Part shown: one piece after another, positions 17,433-26,070 of the stretch
Layout of the letters: each line of letters opens with the position of its first letter
How positions within the stretch are numbered: position 1 is the stretch's first letter
Origin: Lachnospiraceae bacterium
Lineage (GTDB): Bacteria; Bacillota; Clostridia; Lachnospirales; Lachnospiraceae
DNA length: 64,000 bases
Reading direction: 5' to 3'
Assembly: GCA_021770785.1 (NCBI GenBank)
Contig: JAETQH010000017.1
Location: 1 to 64,000 of the forward strand
The notes under the pieces: generated by a model
Told to the model about the DNA's origin: nothing
Seen by the model: the letters and a program-made list of their open reading frames with translations, nothing else
Databases searched by the model: none
Program-made: the position numbers and the translations under genes

Positions 17433-18551
17433 TTACTTACCACTCCTGTTTTTTCTTCTCACCATCAGATAATAGATTAGAAAAAGGGCTCCCCCTGCCA
17501 CAAATGCACCGCGTATCAGCCATAACGTCCTGGGACTTCGCAGCTTTTGTGCCATAGTCACAATAGGTGCAATTTCCGAGGGGTCTGCTAAAGAGGCATC
17601 AAATCCATTATCCGTGCTGACACTGTTCGTCCAGGAATCATAGACCTCTATCTTGCGGACTGCCGTCAGCCCCTCCGCCGTCTCCGCTTTCAGCTCAAGG
17701 GTTTCCTCCCTGCATTTGCTGCCTACCGTAAGCACTCCCTCTGCAGAAATCTCTGCCTGCTCACAGGGCGCCTTTAAGGAGAATACCGCCTCCGCAGGTT
17801 TCCCCTCCCCTAACATATTGTAAACCACTACCTGATAGGGGGTATTGCTCTCCCCTACCTTCGGACGGAATGCACGGTCTTCTCCCTCAATCTCAAGCTC
17901 GCAGGCTTCCCCGGCATCCACCGTTTCCTCCGCCGTAAGAAAAGACAGTCCGGTAAAGGATAAATCAACGGTTTCCTCCTGCTGCGCAACGCAGATCATG
18001 CCGTAGCCCCATATCTGCGCTGTCTCCCCGGCTCTTTCCCCGGTATCCTGAAATGCCAGAATCCGGAAAGGTATCTCCACCCTTCCCGCAAAGTCCGGAG
18101 GAAGTTCAAAACAGCCGTACTCCACCTTTGCATAGGAAACCTCCGATCCCTGCAGCCTCACATAAAACCCGGCTCCCACGTCTATTGTTCTGCCCTCTTC
18201 CTCAAACAGGGCAAAATTCATCCGCACCGCCGTATCACAATTATTACGGACTTCAAAGGAAAGCCCGGCAAACTCTTCCGTATCCAATTTTATATTTTTA
18301 AATGCGGTGGCGGTATAATACCGCTCCTGGTATCCCTTCGTGTCAAAGGAAAGCCGCAGGGTATCTTCTTCCTTCTCATAGGTCAGTTCCGGAGCCACCG
18401 TGCCACCTGCCATATCCTCATTGCTCCCTGCAAAATCCGAGAAATCCGCTTGTGCTTTCTTTGCCGCTTCTGCACTTACACTGCCAAATCCCATGCAGAG
18501 GATACCGGTAAGCACTGCCAGCTTTATCATTTTTTTCTTCCAAATTCTCAT
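17433..18551 (-). CDS. Membrane-anchored extracellular partner of the cellulose synthase
   Basis: This protein of about 372 residues has a signal peptide (KMIKLAVLTGILCMGFGSVSAEA), a beta-rich extracellular part and a C-terminal membrane anchor (LWLIRGAFVAGGALFLIYYLMV) with a basic cytoplasmic tail. The first half (TYEKEEDTLRLSFDTKGYQE onward) looks like a carbohydrate-binding beta-sandwich; the later part resembles an Ig-like module. Placed right after bcsA, with a C-terminal anchor as in BcsB, it is likely the functional counterpart of BcsB/CcsB, though much shorter than proteobacterial BcsB and not recognisably similar in sequence. An ATG at 18641 overlaps the bcsA stop and would add 30 residues; I prefer the ATG at 18551, which starts at the signal peptide. 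Confidence 0.7.
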   Translation of the reverse strand: MRIWKKKMIKLAVLTGILCMGFGSVSAEAAKKAQADFSDFAGSNEDMAGGTVAPELTYEKEEDTLRLSFDTKGYQERYYTATAFKNIKLDTEEFAGLSFEVRNNCDTAVRMNFALFEEEGRTIDVGAGFYVRLQGSEVSYAKVEYGCFELPPDFAGRVEIPFRILAFQDTGERAGETAQIWGYGMICVAQQEETVDLSFTGLSFLTAEETVDAGEACELEIEGEDRAFRPKVGESNTPYQVVVYNMLGEGKPAEAVFSLKAPCEQAEISAEGVLTVGSKCREETLELKAETAEGLTAVRKIEVYDSWTNSVSTDNGFDASLADPSEIAPIVTMAQKLRSPRTLWLIRGAFVAGGALFLIYYLMVRRKNRSGK

Positions 18552-18640
18552 ATTTTTCCCTGTTTCCATCGTCCCGCACTGCCAAAAGCTTATCGAATGC
18601 CATAAACGATATTTCATCTTCAAAAATTCTTCTGACACCA

Positions 18641-20980
18641 TCAGAGATATTCCATCTCTGAAAATTCATCCGCCGCCTGCATTCGCCGCCTCTTAAGGCT
18701 GACCTTCGGGGCATCCTCTTCCCTGATTTCCCCATGGGTATTGCTGTACAGCCAGTTTTTCAGCTTTTCATGCAGCGCCGGGTCATCATGGAGTTTCCGG
18801 TAATTGCCTACCCGGTAAAGCCGTTTTTCCTCCAACAGCCGTTTTTCCAGCACACATTCTAGCTCTAATCCCTCTTCCAGAATAATGGAAAATATTGCCG
18901 GAAGTTTCTTCCCGCTGTCTAGCAGCACATATTCGTAATTATAATCTATGATATGCACCTTCTGTGCGATATCCGCCGGGTAATCGTCGTTGATTGGGAT
19001 TCGCGCCCGCCTGCGGTTCTGGAAATTCTGGGTATACAGACGTTTGCTGATATTGATTCGCAAATCGTCAAAGCTGCTTACCGATTCATCCAAATTCATC
19101 GGCAGGGATGGGTCCCTGTCATAAATCAGCTGCATAAATTCCGCCTTGCTCTCGCCCATCTCCTTCACCAGAAATACATAACGCCACTTTTCCCCCTGTT
19201 TTTCCACTAGAACGATTTCTCCGGTCAACTTTGCATGGTATCTGCCATCGTCTAAGGTCAGCTCCACAGCCTCCCCCTCGTCAATATCCATTCCACGGTC
19301 CAACAGCACAGAAATCCCGCTCTCGGAAATATCCACGGTTTTCCCCGTTTCCTCCTCGTATGCAGTCTTTACCCTGCACTCCATGGATACGCTCTGCCGC
19401 TCCGCATTCCGGACTGCCTTTCTTCCCAGAATAAAAAGCAGGGACATCACCAGGTTATACAAATTCAAAAACAACCAGAACAATATGACAAAATAATCGA
19501 TTCTTCCGGTATCGAAGGTCCACCGGATACAGTTTACAATTCCAATCACTGACAATACAATCAGAATCCCATGGGGAATTGCATAGAAAAGATTGCTTTC
19601 TTCCTCCTTATTTTCCCCTTTTTTCGTCACCTTAAATTTCTTCATACTGATGCCCAGGGTTTCTAAAAGCACCGGTATCAACAGATAGGGAAATATAACG
19701 GTCTCATAAAGGTTCGTCCACTTCGTGGTTCTTATATTTCGGCTCATCATTTTCAGGCACATATTACTGCTGATGTACATGGGCAGCCAGAAAATAAGGA
19801 CCTCCACCAGGGTGCACTTTACCACCACAACCCCAAAGGTGGCAAACAAAATCGGGGATATAATGTAAATCAGCCGCTTCCAAGAGGCATACCAGTACCA
19901 GATGGACGCCAGGTAATTTGCCTTCTGCGCAAAACTCATTTTTCCTGAAAAAATCAGGTGCAGCTTCCTTCCCGTCTGAATACAGCCCCTCGCCCAGCGC
20001 ACACGCTGGTTTATCAGACTCCGCAGCGTGGTAGGGGAAAGCCCGGAGGCTAACACCGTATTGATGGCAAAGCACTGGTATCCCTTTTTTTGAATCAAAA
20101 TGCCCGTGGCAAAATCCTCGGTAATGCTTTCCGTATAAAAGCCGCCCACTTCATCGAGCGCTTCTCTGGAAATCAGCGTATTCGACCCGCCATAAATAAC
20201 GCTGTTGCTCTTATTCCTTGTAATCTGCACGTCCTTATAAAAATAGTCCTGTTCATTTGGGATTCTGTTCTCCGAAAACAGGTTGAACTGGAACAAATCC
20301 GGGTTATAAAAGCTCTGGGGAGACTGGATAAAACCGATTTTCACCCGGTCCTTTTCTTCTAATTCCCGATTTTTGATTTCCTGATGCACAAAATAGGACA
20401 CCATTATCATAAGGAAATTATTTTTCGGTATCATATCGGCATCAAAGGTAGCAATCAGGGGCGAGCTTGTCACAGACATGGCATGGTTTAAGTTTCCCGC
20501 CTTAGCGCCCTCATGGTCCTCCCTGTCAATATAGCCCACTCCCATCTGTTCCGCTAATTCCCGCACTTCCTGCCGTTTTCCGTCATCGCAGAGATAGATG
20601 TGGACTTTATTTTTGTCCGGGTATTTCATATGTATACAGCCGTTGACGGTCTTATACAACAAATCCACCGGTTCATTGTAGGTGGCAATAAACACATCCA
20701 CATCAGGAAATTCCTCTGCCGGAACCCGGGGCACCTCATGGCTTTCTATTTTATACATATTGAAATAATGTACAAACGCTTCTAACATTCCGAGGATTTC
20801 CACCACCAGAAGGGCAATCCCCGCCACCGCAGAAAGGATACCGTACTCCAAGGGAACCGTACAGAAGGTTCTCCAGAGCAGATACAGCACCGTCCAGCCT
20901 ATGTTAAAATACAGCCACGCAAGATTTCTCACTTCTCCCACTTTTCCAGTTTCTCTCGTTTTCTTTTTCTTCAATCTCAT
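18641..20980 (-). CDS. bcsA: Cellulose synthase catalytic subunit (GT2) with C-terminal PilZ domain
   Basis: This 779-residue processive beta-glycosyltransferase would polymerise glucose from UDP-glucose and extrude the chain. Membrane helices flank a cytosolic GT2 domain with all landmark motifs: DVFIATYNEP near residue 93, LCDDGKRQ near 131, FDADMIP near 181, TEDFATG near 289 and QRVRW near 327. The C-terminal part has a PilZ c-di-GMP site: an RNAER (RxxxR) motif just after the last helix and DISESG (D-x-S-x-x-G) near 552. A further 170 residues follow. An ATG (20980) and a GTG one codon earlier are both possible starts. Synthesis of a related beta-glucan instead of cellulose cannot be excluded. 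Confidence 0.9.
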   Translation of the reverse strand: MRLKKKKTRETGKVGEVRNLAWLYFNIGWTVLYLLWRTFCTVPLEYGILSAVAGIALLVVEILGMLEAFVHYFNMYKIESHEVPRVPAEEFPDVDVFIATYNEPVDLLYKTVNGCIHMKYPDKNKVHIYLCDDGKRQEVRELAEQMGVGYIDREDHEGAKAGNLNHAMSVTSSPLIATFDADMIPKNNFLMIMVSYFVHQEIKNRELEEKDRVKIGFIQSPQSFYNPDLFQFNLFSENRIPNEQDYFYKDVQITRNKSNSVIYGGSNTLISREALDEVGGFYTESITEDFATGILIQKKGYQCFAINTVLASGLSPTTLRSLINQRVRWARGCIQTGRKLHLIFSGKMSFAQKANYLASIWYWYASWKRLIYIISPILFATFGVVVVKCTLVEVLIFWLPMYISSNMCLKMMSRNIRTTKWTNLYETVIFPYLLIPVLLETLGISMKKFKVTKKGENKEEESNLFYAIPHGILIVLSVIGIVNCIRWTFDTGRIDYFVILFWLFLNLYNLVMSLLFILGRKAVRNAERQSVSMECRVKTAYEEETGKTVDISESGISVLLDRGMDIDEGEAVELTLDDGRYHAKLTGEIVLVEKQGEKWRYVFLVKEMGESKAEFMQLIYDRDPSLPMNLDESVSSFDDLRINISKRLYTQNFQNRRRARIPINDDYPADIAQKVHIIDYNYEYVLLDSGKKLPAIFSIILEEGLELECVLEKRLLEEKRLYRVGNYRKLHDDPALHEKLKNWLYSNTHGEIREEDAPKVSLKRRRMQAADEFSEMEYL

Positions 20981-21062
20981 CACCTGTCTCTTTTACCTTT
21001 TCCGTCTATTTCCGATTTCCGGGCGCTGCCTCCCGGCTCCTCTCCGTCTGCTCCATTTTCTT

Positions 21063-22145
21063 TCACTCTGTCAGCATATCCCGGATTTCTGGAAAGAGCC
21101 AGCTTTTCTGCTCCCTGTCAAAAATGCGGAATCTGCCGTAAGTTTCCCCGGAGGGACCGCCTTCGTCCCACCAGATAAAGGAAATCCCATTCTTTTCTGC
21201 CGCCTCTAAGTATGCCGCAAGCCACTTGAGGCGTTCCTCCGTATTACATTTATCAATGGCTCCAAACTCCCCGATAATCACCGGTATGCCCTTAGAAACA
21301 AATCCGGTATGCAGACGGCTCATGGTATCCTCAATTTCCTGCACCTCTGCCTCCTGCCACACCGTTTCCCCCTTTTCGTCCATGGCGAAGGAATAGGGGA
21401 GATACGCATGTACGGTAACAATCAGATGTTCCCCCTCCGGCATCCGGAAATATTTCAGTGCATTTTCTAAAGAAGAGCCTCCATAAGTAGTCACCAGAAG
21501 ATACCTCTCCCGGTTGTTGCCGCCCTGTGCCCGTATGGTATCCACAAAGGTCTGGTTCAGGCAATTGACAAGCTCTGCCGTCTCTTCGCTTCCTCCCGTC
21601 CATTCCTCTGCCGTGCCAATACACCTTGGCTCATTCATGCCCTCAAATAATAAGTGATTGTCATATCCGATAAATGCTTCTCCAATCTGATTCCAGACCT
21701 TTTCCATCATGGAAACCGCTGTCTCTTCTTTTTCCGGAAAAGGCTCAAACCAGGTGTCATGATGGGCGTCTAAAATAACATACATTCCATCCTCTATGGC
21801 ATAGTCAACCACTTCCCGGACCCTGTCTAACCATACCGCTTCCATGTTTCCCTGGGAATCCATATGGTTTTCCCAGGTCACCGGAATTCTGATTGTCCCA
21901 AAGCCGGCATTATGGATTTCCTCTATCATCTCTTTTGTAGTGGCAGGATTCTGCCAGTAAAGCTCCAGTGCATTTCCGGTGTAGCTGCCGTCGATACATA
22001 TCGATTCTAAGGAGTTTCCCAGATTCCAGCCTGCCCCCATTTCCCTTACAAAATCAAGCTCCGCCGTCTGACTGCTGCCGCAGCCACTTAGTACTGTCAG
22101 AATAACACCACAGAGCAGCAGGATTTTCCATTTATTTCCCATCAT
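21063..22145 (-). CDS. GH5 endoglucanase lipoprotein of the cellulose operon
   Basis: This 360-residue cell-surface lipoprotein has signal sequence WKILLLCGVILTVLSGC, with a lipobox LSGC whose Cys is at residue 22. The catalytic domain is glycoside hydrolase family 5: MGAGWNLGNSLES near residue 36, the acid/base Glu in LFEGMNEPR near 172, and the nucleophile Glu in PVIIGEFGAID near 294. Cellulose synthase operons carry an endoglucanase (BcsZ, GH8, in proteobacteria; CcsZ, GH5, in Clostridioides difficile) that trims or untangles the nascent polymer. As first gene after the promoter at 22193-22221, it leads the five-gene operon. A purely nutritional role in cellulose degradation is less likely given the context. 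Confidence 0.9.
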   Translation of the reverse strand: MMGNKWKILLLCGVILTVLSGCGSSQTAELDFVREMGAGWNLGNSLESICIDGSYTGNALELYWQNPATTKEMIEEIHNAGFGTIRIPVTWENHMDSQGNMEAVWLDRVREVVDYAIEDGMYVILDAHHDTWFEPFPEKEETAVSMMEKVWNQIGEAFIGYDNHLLFEGMNEPRCIGTAEEWTGGSEETAELVNCLNQTFVDTIRAQGGNNRERYLLVTTYGGSSLENALKYFRMPEGEHLIVTVHAYLPYSFAMDEKGETVWQEAEVQEIEDTMSRLHTGFVSKGIPVIIGEFGAIDKCNTEERLKWLAAYLEAAEKNGISFIWWDEGGPSGETYGRFRIFDREQKSWLFPEIRDMLTE

Positions 22146-22192
22146 AGGTAAACCTCATCACATTTGAACTTTATTGCTATTCTTGTATCATT

Positions 22193-22221
22193 ATTGTAAT
22201 GGTATTACATACAAAAAACAA
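22193..22221 (-). promoter_or_regulatory. Putative promoter of the cellulose operon
   Basis: On the minus strand TTGTTT (22216-22221) and TACAAT (22193-22198) are separated by exactly 17 nt, about 48 nt ahead of the GH5 start codon. Confidence 0.6.
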
Positions 22222-22241
22222 GTTAAAGGAAGTAGCAATAT

Positions 22242-22270
22242 TTGCAAATCATCACCTTTTATGTTAAAAT
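22242..22270 (+). promoter_or_regulatory. Putative promoter of the diguanylate cyclase gene
   Basis: TTGCAA (22242-22247) and TAAAAT (22265-22270) are spaced by 17 nt. The -10 lies in a small palindrome ATGTTA-AAA-TAACAT (22261-22275). The start points of this promoter and the oppositely directed cellulose promoter are about 90 nt apart, so one regulator could act on both. Confidence 0.55.
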
Positions 22271-22327
22271 AACATACGTTATGAAAACAATTATGTTTTT
22301 CTGTGTAAGATAACGATTGGAGAATAT

Positions 22328-23722
22328 ATGATAGATAAAAAACTGTATTGGGGGAAAATTTCCCGCTTTGACCGATATTTGTTTGAAATTTTAATTGCAA
22401 TTGAGTTATTGATGTCATTCACTTTTTTAGGATATATCCATATTCCTCCGATTTCCGTTACCATCGCCTACCTTCCTGTTTTAATTGCAGGATGCCTTTG
22501 GGAACCTCCACAGGCAGTAATGATTTCGCTTGTTTTTGGTATCGCAAGTACATACAAAGCATCCGCTTCCTATGTAATGCTCGCAGATGCCGTATTCTCC
22601 CCGTTTTTGAGCGGCGCTCCTGTCAGCAGTCTCCTGTTAAGCATTGGAACAAGAATGTTGTTCGGCTTTCTCATTGGCGTTGCGTTCCAATGTGTGCGAA
22701 AGGGCAAACACAGCCGCTTGTATATTGGCCTGATTGCTGCCATTGCACCTAAAATCCACTCACTGATTGTCTACACTGCAATGGGATTGCTATTTCCGGA
22801 ACTTGGCAAAAATTTTCGTTCGGCATTGCACTGGAAACTCAACGACACGTTTTTTGTCATTATCTGTGTCGTTGCCGTTGAATTGTCGTGGACAATATAT
22901 CAAACCGCTTCCGTACAACACATTAAGATGTGCATTGACCAATCAATTAACAATATGCATTCCTCTAAAAAGATGAACATATTTTTTGCAGTGATTGAAT
23001 TGTTTTTAATATGCATGTCTGCCTTTGCAGCACTCTATTTTGTCCAGCGGGAATCCTATATGCTAGAACAACATGGCGTAACAATATCTGAACAGATTTC
23101 CTCAGATTTACTGCTTTTACAGATGCAATTTTTAATTGCTTCGTTGGCTCTTAATGTGATTATGGTAATATTACTGATTGCGACATACGAATATATGTCC
23201 TACAAAGAATATTGCATAGAAATGGATATGTTGACAGGTGTAATGGGGCGAAGAATGTTTCTCTACTACTGTGATAAGATACAGAAGCCTGACCACTCAA
23301 ACCATGTGCGCACAGGATGGTTCTTGTTTGTAGACGCCGATTACTTTAAATCCATTAACGATAACCTGGGGCATTCCACCGGAGATATGGTTCTTAGGGA
23401 GATAGCGCAGCATTTGCAGCGTATTTTCGTGGACAACGGAAAAGTTGGAAGGCTTGGCGGGGACGAATTTGCCGTCATTCTTGAAAAGACCCTATCACAG
23501 CAGGAGCTGGGGAAACGTCTGAATCAATTCTTACAAGATATTTCCCATATTCTGCCTGACAGAACGGTAAGTTGCAGCATTGGTGCTTACGAGTTTGTCT
23601 TTCCGCAGGATGTGAAATATTTATTGGCGAAAGCAGACGCAGTATTATACGAGGCAAAGGGAAATGGCCGAGCCTGCTATGTGATGAAACCATGCAATCC
23701 TGATAAATCGTCTACCCTATAA
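22328..23722 (+). CDS. Membrane-bound diguanylate cyclase (GGDEF)
   Basis: This 464-residue protein would make cyclic di-GMP from two GTP. The first 190 residues form about six membrane helices (starting FEILIAIELLMSFTFLGYI) in an arrangement like small-molecule-binding transporter subunits. Two more helices flank a short extracellular segment (210-300). The C-terminal GGDEF domain has FVDADYFKSINDNLGH, the intact active site GRLGGDEFAVI near residue 377, and KADAVLYEAKGNG. No RxxD inhibitory site precedes GGDEF. It is divergent from, and adjacent to, the cellulose operon whose BcsA has a PilZ domain, so it is the obvious local c-di-GMP source. The start at 22328 follows GGAG by 5 nt. No EAL domain is present. 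Confidence 0.93.
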   Translation: MIDKKLYWGKISRFDRYLFEILIAIELLMSFTFLGYIHIPPISVTIAYLPVLIAGCLWEPPQAVMISLVFGIASTYKASASYVMLADAVFSPFLSGAPVSSLLLSIGTRMLFGFLIGVAFQCVRKGKHSRLYIGLIAAIAPKIHSLIVYTAMGLLFPELGKNFRSALHWKLNDTFFVIICVVAVELSWTIYQTASVQHIKMCIDQSINNMHSSKKMNIFFAVIELFLICMSAFAALYFVQRESYMLEQHGVTISEQISSDLLLLQMQFLIASLALNVIMVILLIATYEYMSYKEYCIEMDMLTGVMGRRMFLYYCDKIQKPDHSNHVRTGWFLFVDADYFKSINDNLGHSTGDMVLREIAQHLQRIFVDNGKVGRLGGDEFAVILEKTLSQQELGKRLNQFLQDISHILPDRTVSCSIGAYEFVFPQDVKYLLAKADAVLYEAKGNGRACYVMKPCNPDKSSTL

Positions 23723-23827
23723 TTGTTGTGATTAAATGAACCTCCAGTCCCTCGATGCAATTTTGCGACTTGTGCAGGCATTTTCCCCCAGCAGCTATAT
23801 TTCGTAAACAAAATATATTACGTATAG

Positions 23828-23865
23828 AAAAGACACCTCAGATTATATTCATAAGGTGTCTTTTT
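23828..23865. terminator. Bidirectional intrinsic terminator
   Basis: AAAAGACACCT pairs with AGGTGTCTTTT across a loop, with A-run and T-run on the two sides. It can serve both the diguanylate cyclase gene (plus) and the metallophosphoesterase gene ending at 23882 (minus). Confidence 0.8.
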
Positions 23866-23881
23866 AGGAAATAACAAATCC

Positions 23882-24754
23882 TCACTCCACCGCAACCGGC
23901 CCCGCAATCACCACCCGTTCCACAAACAGCGTCATATCCGGCCTTGTGGACATCTGCCATTTCACCAGCGTCATTTTCATATTCTCTATTTCCACCGCCG
24001 TAATGCCGCTAGGGTGCACGCAGCTTCCGGTATTAATGTATAATCCACCCTCTCCGGGCAGCGCCGGACGGTGGGAATGCCCCGCTGCCAGATACATATC
24101 CTTATCCTTCGCCCACTCCGCCAGACAGCGCTCGTACCTGCTCTGCTTTTTAAAATTTTTTGCTGCGCTGGTGGGGTCATTTACCCCGAAATGCTCTAAG
24201 GGCTTCCACAGATAACGCACCAGAAACCGTGACAGCTTCCAGAGCACCGAATTAAAAAAGTCCGCCTGGTGGCCGTGGAGCAGGCAGATATCCCTGCCGC
24301 CGCTGCGATTCTCCAACAGGACGCTCTCCTTTAAATCCCCCTTGAGGAAATTTTCACAATGACTGCACCCCCTCCTGTCATTTTCGGCCGGTTCTCTTCC
24401 TTTCTTCTGTTTTTCCTTAAGCTCCATATTATGATTTCCAAAGAGCCGCAGCAGCCTTCCCTGCTGTTTAAAACGGCAGAGCATACTGTAAACGTCCTCA
24501 TGATAGGTCTGAATCTGGTTTTTGTCCCGGTTTTCCCAGAGTTCCTCCCCGTCCCCTAACTCAATGTAGAAAAAATTTCTCCGGTAATAGTATTCCAAGG
24601 CTGCAAGATACAAATGGCGGTTTTTCAGAAAATTATCATAGACCGTCCCCGTTCCCCTGTGGCAGTCGCTGATTAACACATACCTGCTACACTCGTCAAG
24701 GGGCAGACGCACTGCCCCATCATATGCCTTTTGTATCCTTTTCCTGCAGCTCAT
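23882..24754 (-). CDS. Calcineurin-like metallophosphoesterase
   Basis: This 290-residue cytoplasmic protein has the metal-binding motifs of the family in order: LISDCHRGTG near residue 28, ELGDGEELWE near 65, LFGNHNMEL near 105, CLLHGHQADFF near 155 and LAAGHSHRPALP near 218. These coordinate two divalent metals and catalyse phosphoester hydrolysis; the substrate cannot be told from sequence. The start codon overlaps the stop of the upstream DUF4474 gene by 4 nt (ATGA), so the two are translationally coupled and probably act in one process. The C-terminal 30 residues are predicted beta and end in VVIAGPVAVE. Confidence 0.88.
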   Translation of the reverse strand: MSCRKRIQKAYDGAVRLPLDECSRYVLISDCHRGTGTVYDNFLKNRHLYLAALEYYYRRNFFYIELGDGEELWENRDKNQIQTYHEDVYSMLCRFKQQGRLLRLFGNHNMELKEKQKKGREPAENDRRGCSHCENFLKGDLKESVLLENRSGGRDICLLHGHQADFFNSVLWKLSRFLVRYLWKPLEHFGVNDPTSAAKNFKKQSRYERCLAEWAKDKDMYLAAGHSHRPALPGEGGLYINTGSCVHPSGITAVEIENMKMTLVKWQMSTRPDMTLFVERVVIAGPVAVE

Positions 24755-25653
24755 TCCTGCCGCCTTTTTCCATGGGCGGAAATCTGAAGCATTTTCCTAA
24801 AACACCGTGGAAACAGGAAATAGAGAAACAGCAGTTTATCTACCGTACAGCAGAAGGGGTGCGTCACCAGGCAGTACAGCAGACAGCAAAGCTTATTTTG
24901 CAACTGGGTAAAGCTGCGGTACAGCCTGCTGAAAAATCCATGCCTGTCGCTCCAGTCCATACGCAGATGTACCTCATTGCAGGCAAGGTGAAATTTACTT
25001 TCCTCACACCCGCTTTCCCGTATTCCCTCGTAAAAGTTCTTTGCCAGCTGGGGATTTGGGAAGGTAAGTACCGTCATCAGCTGTAAATCTTTCGGTCGGC
25101 TGAATTCTCCCATCCGAAAAGAAGCGAGCCACCAGTGGTTCCATTTCATGCCGTACATTCTTTTTTTCTTTTTCTCCAGACAATAGGAAATCAGCGGCAT
25201 TTCCCCGTCATCCACCGCCTGAAAATGTTCTTTTTCCCGCTCCTCCTCCGGCACAATCCTGTCTGCATGGTACACTCCCACTTCTGCCCCCGTATTGATG
25301 CCGTACTGTCCTTTCCAGAATTCAATCAGCCAGGTACGCCCCTCATAATCAAAATAAACCGGAAAAGCATCGAAAATCATGTGGAAATGGGCTGCGGCTT
25401 TGTCGAACAGCGCCTCGTAACCGCTCTTTCTCTGCCATGCGTCAACTCTTCCGGTAAATACGTCCTCCTCCTGTATATAAGCAAATCCAAAGGGAGATGC
25501 CAGCCCGTTTAGCAGCCGGCGTTTCTCCTCCCATGGCATACTGCGCACTTTCCGTCTGCTTTTTCTCCTGCGGTGGAGGAAATAGAACAGCCAGGCAAAA
25601 CAGACCAGCAGAATAAGGGATAGTATTATGATAAAAACGGATGTTTTATCCAT
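24751..25653 (-). CDS. DUF4474 membrane-anchored protein
   Basis: This 300-residue protein has an N-terminal membrane helix (VFIIILSLILLVCFAWLFYFL) followed by a basic stretch and a soluble domain matching the DUF4474 pattern as I recall it: SPFGFAYIQEEDVFTGRVDAW, FPVYFDYEGRTWLIEFWKGQ and GAEVGVYHAD. The C-terminal 70 residues are Cys-, Phe- and Leu-rich (LCCLLYCLVTHPFCC) and may be a second membrane-associated segment. The family has no known function. It is coupled to a metallophosphoesterase by a 4-nt overlap and is preceded by the promoter-bearing repeat F at 25703-25765, which could drive its transcription. Confidence 0.78.
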   Translation of the reverse strand: MDKTSVFIIILSLILLVCFAWLFYFLHRRRKSRRKVRSMPWEEKRRLLNGLASPFGFAYIQEEDVFTGRVDAWQRKSGYEALFDKAAAHFHMIFDAFPVYFDYEGRTWLIEFWKGQYGINTGAEVGVYHADRIVPEEEREKEHFQAVDDGEMPLISYCLEKKKKRMYGMKWNHWWLASFRMGEFSRPKDLQLMTVLTFPNPQLAKNFYEGIRESGCEESKFHLACNEVHLRMDWSDRHGFFSRLYRSFTQLQNKLCCLLYCLVTHPFCCTVDKLLFLYFLFPRCFRKMLQISAHGKRRQE

Positions 25654-25702
25654 TTAGAAAGCTCCTTTCATAGGTTTTTATTTTCATTATTATCATAATT
25701 TC

Positions 25703-25765
25703 TGCGCATCTCAAGTTTCGCAGAAACTTGCATAGGAACGCTGTTTTTGCGTTCATTATATCATA
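25703..25765 (-). repeat. Promoter-bearing repeat F, copy 2
   Basis: This 63-bp sequence matches 10295-10357 at 60 positions. On the minus strand TGATATAAT (extended -10) is followed by hairpins GAACGC/GCGTTC and CAAGTTTC/GAAACTTG. The element ends 50 nt before the DUF4474 start codon and points toward it. Two of the three differences from copy 1 fall in the second hairpin, and here that stem is perfectly paired. Confidence 0.78.
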
Positions 25766-25919
25766 TGTGGGAAGGGGGGATTGTTTCGTTTGAAGGAGAA
25801 GCGTTTCCAAGATAGTTTTTAGGTTTAGAACAGACTTGAACCGAGATAGCTTTAAAAGAAAAAAGTGAAAAACATGCAAAGAGAAATGAATTTTGGAGGT
25901 GAGAACGGGCTTGAACGGC
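25766..25919. other. Intergenic stretch without a convincing gene
   Basis: Minus-strand frame 25646-25921 is Phe/Leu-rich, starts without a ribosome binding site and overlaps repeat F, so I do not call it. Nothing else recognisable is present. Confidence 0.5.
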
Positions 25920-26024
25920 ACAGGGGAATTATCGCATTAAGGAGAAACAGATCAGCTATCGCAAAGTTTACATTAATCCATACGATATCCTGGTTGCTCA
26001 GCAATTAATGTGACAATCCCCTGT
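25920..26024. mobile_element. MITE-like element with about 20-bp terminal inverted repeats
   Basis: The left end (25920-25940) starts ACAGGGGAATTATC and the right end, read on the minus strand (26024-26005), starts ACAGGGGATTGTC; about 17 of 20 positions match. The interior is about 64 bp and contains a short open stretch (GGN-NYRIKEKQISYRKVY style reading on the plus strand) too short to be a gene. Size and symmetry fit a non-autonomous miniature element derived from an insertion sequence. No target duplication is obvious, and no transposase with matching ends is in the window. Confidence 0.5.
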
Positions 26025-26070
26025 ACTTCACCCATATCATAATGGGAAGAAAAACATATTTCTCCTGATT

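Noticed and set aside
22146-22327. c-di-GMP riboswitch in front of the cellulose operon or the diguanylate cyclase gene
   Set aside because: The intergenic region is only 182 nt and lacks the conserved GEMM core sequences; regulation is more likely through the BcsA PilZ domain.
25646-25921. Minus-strand open frame of 91 codons upstream of the DUF4474 gene
   Set aside because: It runs through repeat F and overlaps the DUF4474 start; Phe/Leu-rich, no ribosome binding site.
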